Origin: Dyella sp. SG609
GTDB lineage: Bacteria > Pseudomonadota > Gammaproteobacteria > Xanthomonadales > Rhodanobacteraceae
Direction: 5' to 3'
Length of the DNA stretch: 64,000 nucleotides
NCBI RefSeq assembly: GCF_012275375.1
Contig: NZ_JAAZQJ010000005.1
Coordinates: forward strand, 337,657-401,656
In this document: piece by piece, positions 35,520 through 44,910 of the stretch
How positions within the stretch are numbered: position 1 is the stretch's first letter
How the letters are laid out: each line of letters opens with the position of its first letter
Position numbers and translations under genes: made by a program
Notes under the pieces: generated by a model
What the model was told of the DNA's origin: nothing
Seen by the model: the letters and a program-made list of their open reading frames with translations, nothing else
Database searches by the model: none

Positions 35520-36538
35520 TGCCCACCGGACCCCGCATGCGCAAGCGCGCCATCCAACTGATCGGCAACGACAACGGCGCCGGCCTCACCCGCGACATGC
35601 GCCTGGTCGCGCGCATCCTGCGCGAGGGCGGCCATCAGGTCACGGTGACCCGGCTCAATAACCGCGCGCGGCTCAGCCACCGCTGGCAGCGTTTTTCCGG
35701 GCGCGCGCGCCAGCTGCTGCGCAACCTCGCGCGGGGCCGCTTGCATGCGCGCTACGACCTCAACCTGATGTGCGAAAGCGTCAGCGCACGCTATTTCCGC
35801 CAGGCCGGCGCCAGCGCGCTGCTGCCGCATCCGGAGTGGTTCGACCAGGCATGGCTGGCGGATCTGGGCGGCATCGACCTGGTGCTGGCCAAGACCCATC
35901 ATGCGCAGCGCATCTTCAGTGAGCTGGGCCGGCCGGTGATACACACCGGTTTCGTCAGCGAAGACCAGCGCGCGCCGGACATCGCACGCCAGCCCACCTT
36001 TTTCCACGGCCCGGGCCGCAGCAACAACAAGGGCACCGCGCAGATCCTGAAACTGTGGGCGGACCATCCGGACTGGCCGCAGCTCACCGTGGTCTGGCGC
36101 AGCGACGAAGCCCGCGCCTGGCCGCAGACGCCGGCCAACGTGCGGCTGATCCGCGAATACGTCGGCGACGAGGCACTGCGCGAACTGCAGAACAGCAGCG
36201 TGTTCCATCTGTGCCCCTCGCAGACCGAGGGCTATGGCCATTCGATCGTCGAGAGCTTAGGCATCGGCGCCGTGGTGATCTCCACCGACGCCGAACCGAT
36301 GAACGAGCTGGTCACGCCCGAGCACGGCATCCTGGTCGCCGCGCACGCCGCCGGCACGCAGGCGCTGGCCACGCTCTACGATTTCGACATGGACGCGATG
36401 CGTGCCGCGATCGAGCGCTGCATCCATATGCCGGAAGCCGAGCAGCAGCGCCTGGGCCAGGCCGCGCGCCGCTGGTTCGAAGACAATCGGCGGGATTTCC
36501 CCGGCCGCCTGCTGCGCGCGCTCGATACGCTGCCCTGA
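35519..36538 (+). CDS. Glycosyltransferase (GT4-like), paralogue 2 of 3
   Basis: A 339-residue protein sharing with paralogue 1 the N-terminal LIGNDNGAGLTRDMRLVARI, the middle FFHGPGRSNNKGT, and the C-terminal FHLCPSQTEGYGHSIVESLG with EPMNELVTPEHGILV. The coding start overlaps the previous stop (TGATG). A later in-frame ATG at 35537 is possible. It is probably a recent duplicate, since the N-terminal and C-terminal motifs are nearly identical and only the acceptor-binding middle differs. Confidence 0.82.
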   Translation: MPTGPRMRKRAIQLIGNDNGAGLTRDMRLVARILREGGHQVTVTRLNNRARLSHRWQRFSGRARQLLRNLARGRLHARYDLNLMCESVSARYFRQAGASALLPHPEWFDQAWLADLGGIDLVLAKTHHAQRIFSELGRPVIHTGFVSEDQRAPDIARQPTFFHGPGRSNNKGTAQILKLWADHPDWPQLTVVWRSDEARAWPQTPANVRLIREYVGDEALRELQNSSVFHLCPSQTEGYGHSIVESLGIGAVVISTDAEPMNELVTPEHGILVAAHAAGTQALATLYDFDMDAMRAAIERCIHMPEAEQQRLGQAARRWFEDNRRDFPGRLLRALDTLP

Positions 36539-36564
36539 CCTTCCACTTGCAGACCGCATCCTCC

Positions 36565-37593
36565 ATGAGCACCAGCGTCAATCTCATCGCACCCGACAAC
36601 GGCCTGGGCCTGAGCCGCGACCTGCAGTTCACCGCCGAGGCGCTGAAGGCCTGCGGCTGCACGGTGCACTTCACGCGGCTGACCGATGCGGACGAGAAAG
36701 TACGCTGGTCGCTGGGCCGCAAGGGACTGCGCGGCGACCTGCGCCGCTGGCGTTTCGCCATGCGCCACCGCGAGCCGCCGCGCTTCGATCTCAACATCAT
36801 GTTCGAACATCTGTGGCCGGCGCATTTCGGCCTGGCGCGGCAGACCATCGCGCTGCCCAATACGGCCTGGTTCGATGCCAAGGACGTGCTGCACCTGCCG
36901 CGCGTGGCGCGCGTGTGGTGCAAGACCAACGACGCGGTGGAGGTATTCCGCGGCCTGGGCAAACCGACCTCCATGGTGGGTTTCGACAGCGAGGACCGCT
37001 ACGACGCCGCGGTGCCGCGCGAACGCGCCTTCTTCCACCTGGCCGGCGGCAGCGTCACGCGCGGCACCGACCGCCTGCTCGCGGTATGGCGGCGCCATCC
37101 GGAATGGCCGACGCTCACCGTGCTGCAGCATCCGGCCTGTGCGCCGCAGGATCTGAGCGCCCCGAATATCCGCCACCTGCGCCAGTTCCTCGACGGCAAC
37201 GTGCCGGCGCAGTACGCGGAATTGAGCCGCCTGCAGAACAGCCATCTGTTCCAGATCTGCACCTCGGAGATCGAGGGCTGGGGCCACTACATCGTCGAGG
37301 CGCTGGGCGTGGGCGCGATCACCTTCGTGGTCGACGCGCCGCCGATGAACGAGATCGTCACCGCCGAACGCGGCCTGCTGGTGCCTTATGCGCAGACCGG
37401 CCGGATGGGACAGGCGACCACTTACCAGTTCGACGAAGCCGCGCTGGAAACCGCCGTGGCGCGCGCGCTGGCGATGCCGGAAGCGGACGTCGCACAGATG
37501 GGCGCCAGGGCGCGGCAATGGTTCCTCGACAACAGCGCGGGTTTCGTCCCGCGCATCCGCCAGGCGCTGGCCGACTCAGCCGGTCGCGGCTGA
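36565..37593 (+). CDS. Glycosyltransferase (GT4-like), paralogue 3 of 3
   Basis: A 342-residue protein, the most diverged of the three. It keeps LIAPDNGLGLSRDLQFTAEA at the N-terminus, FFHLAGGSVTRGTDRLLAVW in the middle and ICTSEIEGWGHYIVEALGVG with PPMNEIVTAERGLLVPY near the C-terminus. ATG at 36565 gives an N-terminus matching the other two. Its 3' end overlaps the convergent ligase-GT2 gene by 18 bases. Confidence 0.82.
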   Translation: MSTSVNLIAPDNGLGLSRDLQFTAEALKACGCTVHFTRLTDADEKVRWSLGRKGLRGDLRRWRFAMRHREPPRFDLNIMFEHLWPAHFGLARQTIALPNTAWFDAKDVLHLPRVARVWCKTNDAVEVFRGLGKPTSMVGFDSEDRYDAAVPRERAFFHLAGGSVTRGTDRLLAVWRRHPEWPTLTVLQHPACAPQDLSAPNIRHLRQFLDGNVPAQYAELSRLQNSHLFQICTSEIEGWGHYIVEALGVGAITFVVDAPPMNEIVTAERGLLVPYAQTGRMGQATTYQFDEAALETAVARALAMPEADVAQMGARARQWFLDNSAGFVPRIRQALADSAGRG

Positions 37594-39702
37594 GATTTCG
37601 TAGTTCTCTCCGGCGGCCATCGCCGCCAGGTGGCCGTCGATGCCCCGCTCGCAGCGCACGATGTGCTCGCGCACGGTGCGCAGATAGATCTGGTTGTTCG
37701 GCAGGCTGGGATCGTCCACTTCTTCCTGCGCGCGGCTGCGGTGTTCCAGGTGCGCGGCCAGCGCGGCCCACTTGAGCGCGCGGCGGCGCACGCCGGCGTT
37801 GCCTAAGCGCGCGGCCAGTTCGCGGTCTTCCGCGCCGTAGCCTTCCATCTGTTCGTCGAAGCCGTTCACGCGCAGCAGGTCGTCGCGCCAGCAGCTCATA
37901 TTGCAGCTCATCACGCGGCCGCCGCTGCGCGCGCGGGATTTCCAGCGTGCGAGCGGCAGCGAACGGAACGCATATAGGCGCTTGATGCCGTCGAACACCT
38001 GGAAATCCGCATCGGCCCAGGGCGCGAACACCGGCCGGCCGCCGGCCAGCAGGCGCCTGGATTCCCGCTCGCTGTTCTTGAAGCGGCCGCCCTGCAGGAA
38101 ATAGCCGCGCCCGGCCAGGGCGAGGTGGTCGGCGATGAAGTCCGGGTGCAGCACCATGTCGCCGTCGATCATCACCACGTATTCGCCGCGGCTGGCGGCG
38201 ATGCCGAGATTGCGGCTGCGCGAGGCGCGGAAGCCCAGGTCTTCCTGCCATACGTGGCGCAGCGGCACCGGGAAGCTTTTAGCCATGCGCTCGATCACCG
38301 CGCGCGTGGCGGGGCCGGAGCCGTCGTCGGCCACGATCACTTCGTCCGGCAGGCGGCTCTGCGCCGCCGCGCTGGCCAGCACGCGCTCCAGCGCCTCGGG
38401 CCAGTTGTAGGTCAGCACCAGCAGGCTGACCGAACGCGGCGCGGTGCGCGCGCCGCGCGTGCGGATGCTCCACGACAGGCCCAGGCTCAGCGCCAGCGGC
38501 AGCCAGCCGAGCAGCCATTCCACGTCGGGGCGGCGCAGCAGCTGCGGGGCGTCGAACTGCCAGGCCACGCTGGCGTAGATCCACAGCGCCAGCATCACCC
38601 GCCCCAGCATCACGTGGCGGTAGCGCCAGGCGCGCCAGCCCATCACCAGCCACAGCAGCGCCCACAGCAGCATGCCCGGCACGCCGAGCAGGATCGCCAG
38701 GTGGCTGAGGATGTTGTGGCTGTGTTCCCAGGTCTGGCCCTGGCCGACGATGTCGTAGTGGCTGCCCATGCCCAGGCCCAGCCACGGGTGCTGGCCGATC
38801 AGCACCAGCGACTGCTGCAGGATCTCCGGCCGGTAGGACAGGCCGCGGTCCTTCATGTACTGCCAGCCTCCCAAGGCAATGATCACCGCGGCCACGCCCA
38901 GCATCGCCGCGGCGCGGCGGCGGATGTGCCGGTGCGGCGCGGCCAGCAGCATCACCGCCTGGGTAGCGATCAGGGCCAGCCAGATCGAGCGGGTGAAGGT
39001 CAGCAGCACGAAGGTCATCAGCGCCACGATCGAGCCGATCTGCAGCACCCGCTGCCAGCGCCCGCGCACCGACAGCTGCAGCAGCCACACGCTGGCGGCG
39101 CCGAAGGCGAAGGCGGCGAGGTTGGGGTTGTCCAGGGTGCCGAAGCCGACCAGGCGGTCCTGCTCCTGCCAGGTCGAACCCACGCGCAGCGGGAACACCG
39201 CCATCGACACCAGGGCCGCCAGCCCCAGGCCGGCGCCCGCCCAATAGAGCAGCGCCTGCGCGCGCCGCGGCTGGCCCGCGACCAGGCTGCCCAGCAGCAG
39301 CACGAAGGCCAGCACGTAGAGGACCACCACCGCGTCGTCGCCGAGCGTGCCGTTGCGCGCCCAGATCACCGACAGCAGGGTCCAGCCGAGGAAGGCCAGC
39401 AGCAGCTTGCCTTCGCGCGCCTCCAGCAGGCCGCGCGCCAGCGCGCGGCGCCAGGACCAGGTCAGCCAGGCGGCCGGCAGCAGGAACAGCGCGATCAGGC
39501 TGTCGTGGTAGTACTTGCCCGGATTCCAGACCTTCGGTCCCGGCGGACTGGCCGCCATGCCGACCAGCAGCCAGCCCAGGCCCAGCAGCATCCACAGGCG
39601 CAGCCACGCCGGCAAAGCCAGCCAGCGCCGCTTGAACTGGGCGGCCAGGCCTTCTTCCCTTGCCCCGGCATGCACGGTGTCTTTCAAGCTGTCCTTCCAC
39701 AT
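37576..39702 (-). CDS. O-antigen ligase fused to a GT2 glycosyltransferase
   Basis: A 708-residue fusion. Residues ~1-425 are an O-antigen ligase/polymerase (WaaL/Wzy) domain with about 10-12 membrane segments and the large-loop motif TWEHSHNILSHLAILLGVPG. From about residue 430 a cytosolic GT2 domain follows: SVSLLVLTYNWPEALERVLA, VIVADDGSG, metal-binding MIDGDMVL (DxD), and a galactosyltransferase-type C-terminal part (CNMSCWRDDLLRVNGFDEQM, EGYGAEDRELAARLGNAG). One protein may both make a glycan step and ligate or polymerise. ATG at 39702 is chosen over an upstream start at 39753. Confidence 0.88.
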   Translation of the reverse strand: MWKDSLKDTVHAGAREEGLAAQFKRRWLALPAWLRLWMLLGLGWLLVGMAASPPGPKVWNPGKYYHDSLIALFLLPAAWLTWSWRRALARGLLEAREGKLLLAFLGWTLLSVIWARNGTLGDDAVVVLYVLAFVLLLGSLVAGQPRRAQALLYWAGAGLGLAALVSMAVFPLRVGSTWQEQDRLVGFGTLDNPNLAAFAFGAASVWLLQLSVRGRWQRVLQIGSIVALMTFVLLTFTRSIWLALIATQAVMLLAAPHRHIRRRAAAMLGVAAVIIALGGWQYMKDRGLSYRPEILQQSLVLIGQHPWLGLGMGSHYDIVGQGQTWEHSHNILSHLAILLGVPGMLLWALLWLVMGWRAWRYRHVMLGRVMLALWIYASVAWQFDAPQLLRRPDVEWLLGWLPLALSLGLSWSIRTRGARTAPRSVSLLVLTYNWPEALERVLASAAAQSRLPDEVIVADDGSGPATRAVIERMAKSFPVPLRHVWQEDLGFRASRSRNLGIAASRGEYVVMIDGDMVLHPDFIADHLALAGRGYFLQGGRFKNSERESRRLLAGGRPVFAPWADADFQVFDGIKRLYAFRSLPLARWKSRARSGGRVMSCNMSCWRDDLLRVNGFDEQMEGYGAEDRELAARLGNAGVRRRALKWAALAAHLEHRSRAQEEVDDPSLPNNQIYLRTVREHIVRCERGIDGHLAAMAAGENYEISAATG

Positions 39703-39871
39703 TCTCGAGGCGATTCCTGTCAACCGGGGGGTGCCGCTGGAGCCAGACCCCACCAGTCAACGCACAACCGTGCGCAAGGATACCCATACCGGGGGAAACG
39801 GAGCGCGAACGGGGACATAACCCAAAGCAGAACGTTCGGCCGGCGCATTTGCGCAACGCCGGAGCAAGCCA

Positions 39872-39912
39872 GCGCAGGTTGGGGTTCGCCGTTGGCTCAC
39901 CCCAACCTGCGC
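39872..39912. repeat. REP-like palindrome, single copy
   Basis: Perfect 13-bp arms GCGCAGGTTGGGG / CCCCAACCTGCGC enclose TTCGCCGTTGGCTCA. The core matches one arm of the doublet at 21230-21315. It lies in the divergent gap between the ligase fusion and the next GT2 gene. Confidence 0.7.
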
Positions 39913-39959
39913 CGGAGGGTTTGGGGCGGGCGGCAGAAGCCATCGGCTAGAATCGCCGG

Positions 39960-40775
39960 ATGCAGACGCTCCCCCTCACCCTCGTCGTGATGACCTACAA
40001 CGAGGCGAAGAACATCGCCCGTTGCCTGGACAGCGTGCCGTTCGCCGCCGAAAAAGTGGTGATCGACAGCGGCAGCACCGACGACACGGTGGCGCTCGCC
40101 CAGGCCCACGGCGCACGCGTGGTGCACCAGGACTGGCTGGGCTTCGGCCCGCAGCGCAACTTCGCCAGCACCCAGGCCGGCCACGACTGGATCCTGGCGC
40201 TGGACGCCGACGAATACCTCACCCCGGCCCTGGCCGAGGAGATCGCCGCGAAGCTGCCGGCCCTGATGGCCGGCGACACCTGCGCCGTGTGGCTGCGCCG
40301 CGCCACCATCTACATGGGTGCGCCGATGCGCTTCTACCTGCCCTCGATGGGCGAGAAGATGGCCCGCCTCTACCACCGAGGCCGCGCCCGCTGGGCCGAC
40401 GTGCGCGTGCACGAGTCGCTGCGCTTCGACGGCCCTTCGGCCATCTTCCAGGCCCGCTTCAACCACGAGAACAACCCCAGCCTGCCGGAGAAGCAGATCA
40501 AGGTGCTGCGCTACGCGGAGCTGAAGTGCCGCGACTGGCTGGAGAAGGACAAGCCCGTGCGCATGTGGCAGACGCCGTTCGTGTTCGCGCTGGCCTTCCT
40601 CAAGGACTACCTGTTCCGCCTGGCCTTCCTCGACGGCTGGCGCGGCTACGCCATCGCCCAGACCGCCGCCTCGTATGCGGTGTACAAGCGCATGCGTTAC
40701 TACGAGATGCGCCATAACCCGGCCTCCATCGAGAGCGCGGCCGCCGCGCTCCACCGCCACGGAATCGACCGCTGA
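39960..40775 (+). CDS. GT2 glycosyltransferase, WaaE/LgtF-like
   Basis: A 271-residue inverting GT-A enzyme. It starts LTLVVMTYNEAKNIARCLDS; VVIDSGSTDDTVALAQAHGA and LALDADEYLTPAL give the nucleotide- and metal-binding motifs (DAD). The C-terminal half (LRYAELKCRDWLEKDKPVRM) is typical of LPS core beta-glucosyltransferases of the KdtX/WaaE type. It belongs to a plus-strand run with the next three genes; the downstream start is 2 bases after its stop. Acceptor probably inner-core heptose, by family only. Confidence 0.88.
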   Translation: MQTLPLTLVVMTYNEAKNIARCLDSVPFAAEKVVIDSGSTDDTVALAQAHGARVVHQDWLGFGPQRNFASTQAGHDWILALDADEYLTPALAEEIAAKLPALMAGDTCAVWLRRATIYMGAPMRFYLPSMGEKMARLYHRGRARWADVRVHESLRFDGPSAIFQARFNHENNPSLPEKQIKVLRYAELKCRDWLEKDKPVRMWQTPFVFALAFLKDYLFRLAFLDGWRGYAIAQTAASYAVYKRMRYYEMRHNPASIESAAAALHRHGIDR

Positions 40776-40777
40776 CC

Positions 40778-41809
40778 ATGCCCAAGCACTACCTTCTGTA
40801 CGGCTCCGAGCGCTATGCGCTGGCCATCCTGCGGCCGGTACAGGAGGCCATCCGCGCGCGCGGCGACGAGGCGGCATGGTTCTTCGACGGCCCCGGCGCG
40901 GAAGACCTGGCCGAAGGCGAGCGGCTGCTCACGGTGAGCGAAGTGCGCGCGTGGAAGCCGATCGCCTGCATCACCTCGTCCAACCATCTGCCGCATTTCT
41001 TCCCCGGCGTGAAGGTGGAGACCTTCCACGGCTTCGACGCCGGCAAGCCTCGCCACATCTATATCCGCGGCTTCTTCGACCTGTACTGCACCACCGGTCC
41101 GCGCGACACCGCGCAATTCCAGGCGCTGGCCGACGAGCTGGGCCACTTCGCGGTGGCCGAGACCGGCTGGCCCAAGCTCGACCCCTTCATGAAGGAGATC
41201 GCCGGCCCGCTGCCGCCGGTGCGCGAGAAGCCGGTGATCCTCTACCACTCCACTTTTTCGCCCTCGTGGAGCGCGGCCGAGACCCTGTACGACGAGGTGA
41301 AGCGCCTCTCCAGCAGCGGCGAGTGGCAGTGGATCGTCACCTTCCATCCGAAGATGAATCCGGAGACGGTGGCCAAGTTCAAGGCGCTGCAGGGCGAGCA
41401 CCTCACGTTCGCGGAGAACGACAACATCCTGGAGCTGTTCCCGCGGGCCGACATGATGTGTTCGGACACGTCCTCGGCGCTGAGCGAGTTCCTGCTCACC
41501 GGCAAGCCGGTGGTCACCTTCAAGAACCGCCGCCCGGGGCCGCAGCTGATCGATATCGATGATGCCGCGCAGTTCGAGCCGGCCATCCGCCGCGCGCTGA
41601 GCCGGCCGCCGGAGCTGATGCAGGCCATCTGCGACTTCGCCGACGCCATCCACCCGTACCGCGACGGCCATTCCAGCGAGCGCGTGCTGGATGCCATCGA
41701 CGCCTTCATCGCCAAGGGCGGGCGCAACCGCAAGCCGAAGCCGGGCAACTGGTGGCGCAAGCTCAAGCTGCGGCGCCGCATCGGCTATTGGGGTCCGGCG
41801 CGCTCCTAA
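40778..41809 (+). CDS. CDP-glycerol glycerophosphotransferase-like protein
   Basis: A 343-residue soluble protein with the GT-B-like fold of the TagB/TagF family: ITSSNHLPHFFPGVKVETFH near the N-terminus, HSTFSPSWSAAETLYDEVKR, and DMMCSDTSSALSEFLLTGKP with VVTFKNRRPG near the C-terminus, where the Ser/Asp-rich motif is the family signature. In Gram-negative bacteria such enzymes add glycerol phosphate or similar groups to LPS or capsule. The extreme C-terminus is basic (KLKLRRRIG), possibly for membrane contact. Confidence 0.8.
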   Translation: MPKHYLLYGSERYALAILRPVQEAIRARGDEAAWFFDGPGAEDLAEGERLLTVSEVRAWKPIACITSSNHLPHFFPGVKVETFHGFDAGKPRHIYIRGFFDLYCTTGPRDTAQFQALADELGHFAVAETGWPKLDPFMKEIAGPLPPVREKPVILYHSTFSPSWSAAETLYDEVKRLSSSGEWQWIVTFHPKMNPETVAKFKALQGEHLTFAENDNILELFPRADMMCSDTSSALSEFLLTGKPVVTFKNRRPGPQLIDIDDAAQFEPAIRRALSRPPELMQAICDFADAIHPYRDGHSSERVLDAIDAFIAKGGRNRKPKPGNWWRKLKLRRRIGYWGPARS

Positions 41810-41868
41810 AGCCTCCGGACAGAAAAGCCGCACTAGAATCGCAACCCTCCTGAGAAAGAGCTGCCCCC

Positions 41869-43575
41869 TTGCCTTCCAGCGCCTACAGCCGTTCCGAACA
41901 CCTGCGCTCCCTGTGGCCCTGGCTGCCGCTGTGGACCGTGGTCGCCCTGCTGGCGATCTTCTCGCATGGCCCGATGCCGCTGTATTCGACCCGCACCCTG
42001 GCGGTGGCGTGGGAGATGTGGAGCCACGGCCACTGGCTGGTGCCGCACATCAATGGCCAGCCCTATAGCGACAAGGTGCCGCTGCTGTTCTGGATGATCC
42101 ACGCCGGCTGGTTCGTGTTCGGCGTGAACGACGTGTGGCCGCGCGTGCTGGAAGTGATCTTCGGCGGCACCCAGCTTGTGCTGCTGGCCACGCTGGCGCG
42201 GCGCCTGTTCCCCAACCGCCCGTGGGTGGCCAAGGGCGCGCCGTGGATGCTGCTGGCGCTGGGCTACGCCTTCCTGTTCGGCCTGCAGGTGATGTACGAG
42301 GTGCTGCTGGCGGTATGGGTGCTGGCGGCGCTGCTCACCCTCACCCCGAAGGCCGGCCGCGAGGAGCCGCGCTGGCTGCTGTTCGGCCTGTGCATCGGCG
42401 CCGGCCTGATGACCAAGGGCCCGGTGATGCTGCTGCACGTGGCCTTCCCCTGGCTGCTGGGCCCGCTGTGGAACGACTGGGCCAACCGCCACCGCGGGCG
42501 CTGGTACGGCCGCGGCCTGCTGGCGGTGCTGCTGGGCGGCATCATCCTGCTGGCCTGGGCGCTGCCGGCCGGCTTCAGCGGCGGCGACGACTATCGCCAC
42601 CGCCTGTTCTTCACCCAGACCGCCGGCCGCGTGGTGGATGCGTTCGACCACGCCCGCCCGTTCTGGTGGTACCTCACCATGATCCCGGCCCTGCTGTTCC
42701 CGTTCAGCGGCTGGCCGCGCGCCTGGGTGGCGCTGGGCGCGCTGCGCCGTCCGCTGGAGCCGGGCATCCGCTTCGGCCTGTGCTGGCTGCTGCCGGTGCT
42801 GCTGGCGTTCTCGCTGATCAGCGGCAAGCAGCTGTACTACCCGCTGCCCGAATTCGCCGGCGCCTGCCTGCTGCTGGCCGGCGCCATCGCGGTGCTGCGC
42901 GAGCAGCGGCCCAAGCTGGCCAATACGGCGTGGCTGGGCACCTGGCCGCTGGGCGTGGGCGGCATCCTGTTCGCGGTGTTCCTGTTCGTGCTGCCGAACC
43001 TGGTGGCGCACAACCTGATGCACGGCGAGTTCATCGATTCGACCTCGCAGTACAGCCGCTTCTTCAGCGTGGTGTTCGTGGTGCTCGGCGCGCTGCTGCT
43101 GCTGCGCGGCCGCGGTGAGCTGCGCCGGCTGGCGGTGGCCGGGCTGATCGGCGTGCTGGCGCTCAACACGCTGTTCACCCTGACCATGTGGCCGAACTTC
43201 GACCTGCGCCCGGCCGCCCGCCTGCTGGGCGCGGCGGATGGCGAAGGCCGCGCCATCGGCTACGTGGGCAACTACGAAGGCCAGTTCCATTTCGAAGGCC
43301 GCCTGAGCCGGCCGATCGAGCGGCTGAGCGAGGGCGAGTCGATCCAGGCCTTCGCCCGCCTGCATCCGGACGGCCTGATCATCACCCGCCCCGAGAAACT
43401 GGCCGACGCCGACCTGCGCTACCCGCTGCTGGTGCAGCCGTTCCGCTCCAGCTGGGTGGTGATCTGGCCGGCCTCGTCGCTGGCCGCCCAGCGCGCCGGC
43501 CACACCCCGGCCGAGCCGCCGCACCCGACCCGGCTGTACCAGGTCGACGCGTGGCGGTACCGCGCGATGCAATGA
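41869..43575 (+). CDS. GT39/ArnT-type membrane glycosyltransferase, second copy
   Basis: A 568-residue protein with about 11-12 membrane segments and a periplasmic C-terminal domain. The first loop has PLYSTRTLAVAWEMWSHGHW and GQPYSDKVPLLFWMIHAG, equivalent to the ArnT region; FFTQTAGRVVDAFDHARPFW matches the FHQTAGRYSKSWDHH loop of the copy at 32819. Translation must start at TTG 41869, since no ATG or GTG lies nearby in frame, with AGAAAGAG upstream. The stop overlaps the next ATG (ATGA). Confidence 0.85.
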   Translation: MPSSAYSRSEHLRSLWPWLPLWTVVALLAIFSHGPMPLYSTRTLAVAWEMWSHGHWLVPHINGQPYSDKVPLLFWMIHAGWFVFGVNDVWPRVLEVIFGGTQLVLLATLARRLFPNRPWVAKGAPWMLLALGYAFLFGLQVMYEVLLAVWVLAALLTLTPKAGREEPRWLLFGLCIGAGLMTKGPVMLLHVAFPWLLGPLWNDWANRHRGRWYGRGLLAVLLGGIILLAWALPAGFSGGDDYRHRLFFTQTAGRVVDAFDHARPFWWYLTMIPALLFPFSGWPRAWVALGALRRPLEPGIRFGLCWLLPVLLAFSLISGKQLYYPLPEFAGACLLLAGAIAVLREQRPKLANTAWLGTWPLGVGGILFAVFLFVLPNLVAHNLMHGEFIDSTSQYSRFFSVVFVVLGALLLLRGRGELRRLAVAGLIGVLALNTLFTLTMWPNFDLRPAARLLGAADGEGRAIGYVGNYEGQFHFEGRLSRPIERLSEGESIQAFARLHPDGLIITRPEKLADADLRYPLLVQPFRSSWVVIWPASSLAAQRAGHTPAEPPHPTRLYQVDAWRYRAMQ

Positions 43576-43901
43576 GCTCGCCGCTGATCGCCAACCTGCG
43601 CGCGCAGTGCGGCGGCCCCCGCGACGGTGCGCTGCTGCGTTTCTCGCTGGGCCATGCCTTGCTGGCCGAGGGCGATGCACCGGCGGCGGCCGAGGAATTG
43701 CGCCACGCCGTGCGGTTCGATCCGCGCTATTCCGCTGCGTGGAAACTGCTGGGCAAGGCGCTGCTGGCGGTGGAAGACCGCGCCGGCGCCGCGGAAGCGT
43801 GGCGGCAAGGCATCGACGCCGCGCGCGAGCGTGGCGACAAGCAGGCGGAAAAGGAAATGGCCGTGTTCCTGCGCCGGCTGGAGCCGAAGGACGCGGGCTG
43901 A
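43572..43901 (+). CDS. Small TPR-repeat protein
   Basis: A 109-residue soluble protein with roughly two tetratricopeptide repeats (LRFSLGHALLAEGDAPAAAE, AWKLLGKALLAVEDRAGAAE), then a charged helix ending VFLRRLEPKDAG. TPR proteins mediate protein contacts. Overlap with the GT39 stop makes it translationally coupled, so it probably assists that transferase. It is convergent with the acyltransferase gene, with no gap. Confidence 0.78.
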   Translation: MSSPLIANLRAQCGGPRDGALLRFSLGHALLAEGDAPAAAEELRHAVRFDPRYSAAWKLLGKALLAVEDRAGAAEAWRQGIDAARERGDKQAEKEMAVFLRRLEPKDAG

Positions 43902-43902
43902 C

Positions 43903-44811
43903 TCAGCGCGCGTCGTCCAGCACTTCCGGGTGGTCGTACGGACTGGGCCGATCGTTCGCCGAATACCGCTTGTAGTGCCACTGATACTGCGCATAGGCCA
44001 ATTCCACGCAGTTCTGCACACCGCGGTTGAGCGCCGTGCACGCCACGCGCTGATCCGCATCCGCCAGCCCTTCCGGCGCCGGCAGCAGATGGATGCGGAA
44101 GCCCTCGCCACGCGGCAGCCGCTCGGCGAACGCGAACAGCACCGTCGCCCCCGTGCGCGCCGCCAGCCGCGGCAGCAGCACCATGGTCAGCGCTTCGCGG
44201 CCGAAGAACGGAGCGAACTCGCCCTCGCCTTCGCGCGGTTTCTGGTCCGGCAGGATGCCCACCGTGCCGCCCGCGCCCAGCCGCTTGAACAGCGTGCGCA
44301 CCCCGGCGCCCTCGGCGCGCACCTGTTCCGGCGCCAGCGCGCCGCGCGCCTTGCGCAGCAGGCCCTCGACTGCGGCGATGCGCGGCGGCCGGTACAGGAT
44401 CGCCATCGGCGTCTTGCGGCACAGCCAGTAATTGAGCAGTTCCCAGCAACCCAGGTGCGGCGCGGCGATGATCACGCCGCGGCCGGATGCCAGCGCCGCG
44501 TCGAACAGCGCCTCGCCGCGCACCTCGCGCACCAGGTCCAGCGCGCGCTCGGCATCGCTGCCCCAGATCTTGGCGATCTCGGTGATCGACTTGCCGCTCT
44601 CGATCATCACCTCGCGCAGCAGCGCCGCGCGGGCCGGCGCGTCCAGCCGCGGCCGGGAGATGCGGATGTTCACCGCGGTGTTCTGCACGGTCTTGCCGTC
44701 CAGCCGCAGCGACAGCCGGCCCAGCAGCGCGCCCACGCCGTGCAGGGCCCGCAGGGGCAGCAGGCCGACCAGGCGCAGCAGGAGGTAGAGCAGGAAGATA
44801 TCGAAGCGCAT
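43903..44811 (-). CDS. Lipid A (Kdo) acyltransferase, LpxL/HtrB family
   Basis: Inner-membrane late acyltransferase of lipid A synthesis, 302 residues. A single N-terminal membrane segment (MRFDIFLLYLLLRLVGLLPL) precedes the catalytic H-x4-E in APHLGCWELLNYW. LPDQKPREGEGEFAPFFGRE follows at the expected spacing. Whether it acts as LpxL- or LpxM-type cannot be told from sequence alone. ATG at 44811 is preferred to TTG 44835. The location at the end of the glycosyltransferase block supports an LPS role for the cluster. Confidence 0.9.
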   Translation of the reverse strand: MRFDIFLLYLLLRLVGLLPLRALHGVGALLGRLSLRLDGKTVQNTAVNIRISRPRLDAPARAALLREVMIESGKSITEIAKIWGSDAERALDLVREVRGEALFDAALASGRGVIIAAPHLGCWELLNYWLCRKTPMAILYRPPRIAAVEGLLRKARGALAPEQVRAEGAGVRTLFKRLGAGGTVGILPDQKPREGEGEFAPFFGREALTMVLLPRLAARTGATVLFAFAERLPRGEGFRIHLLPAPEGLADADQRVACTALNRGVQNCVELAYAQYQWHYKRYSANDRPSPYDHPEVLDDAR

Positions 44812-44910
44812 GAGCCGCACAGTGTAGCGGCTCAAGCCGTGTACCCTCCGGCCGCTGCCTCGTTTTGTGGTTAATCTTTGCGCCCCGCCGTCCGCCGCAG
44901 CCGCTTATCG

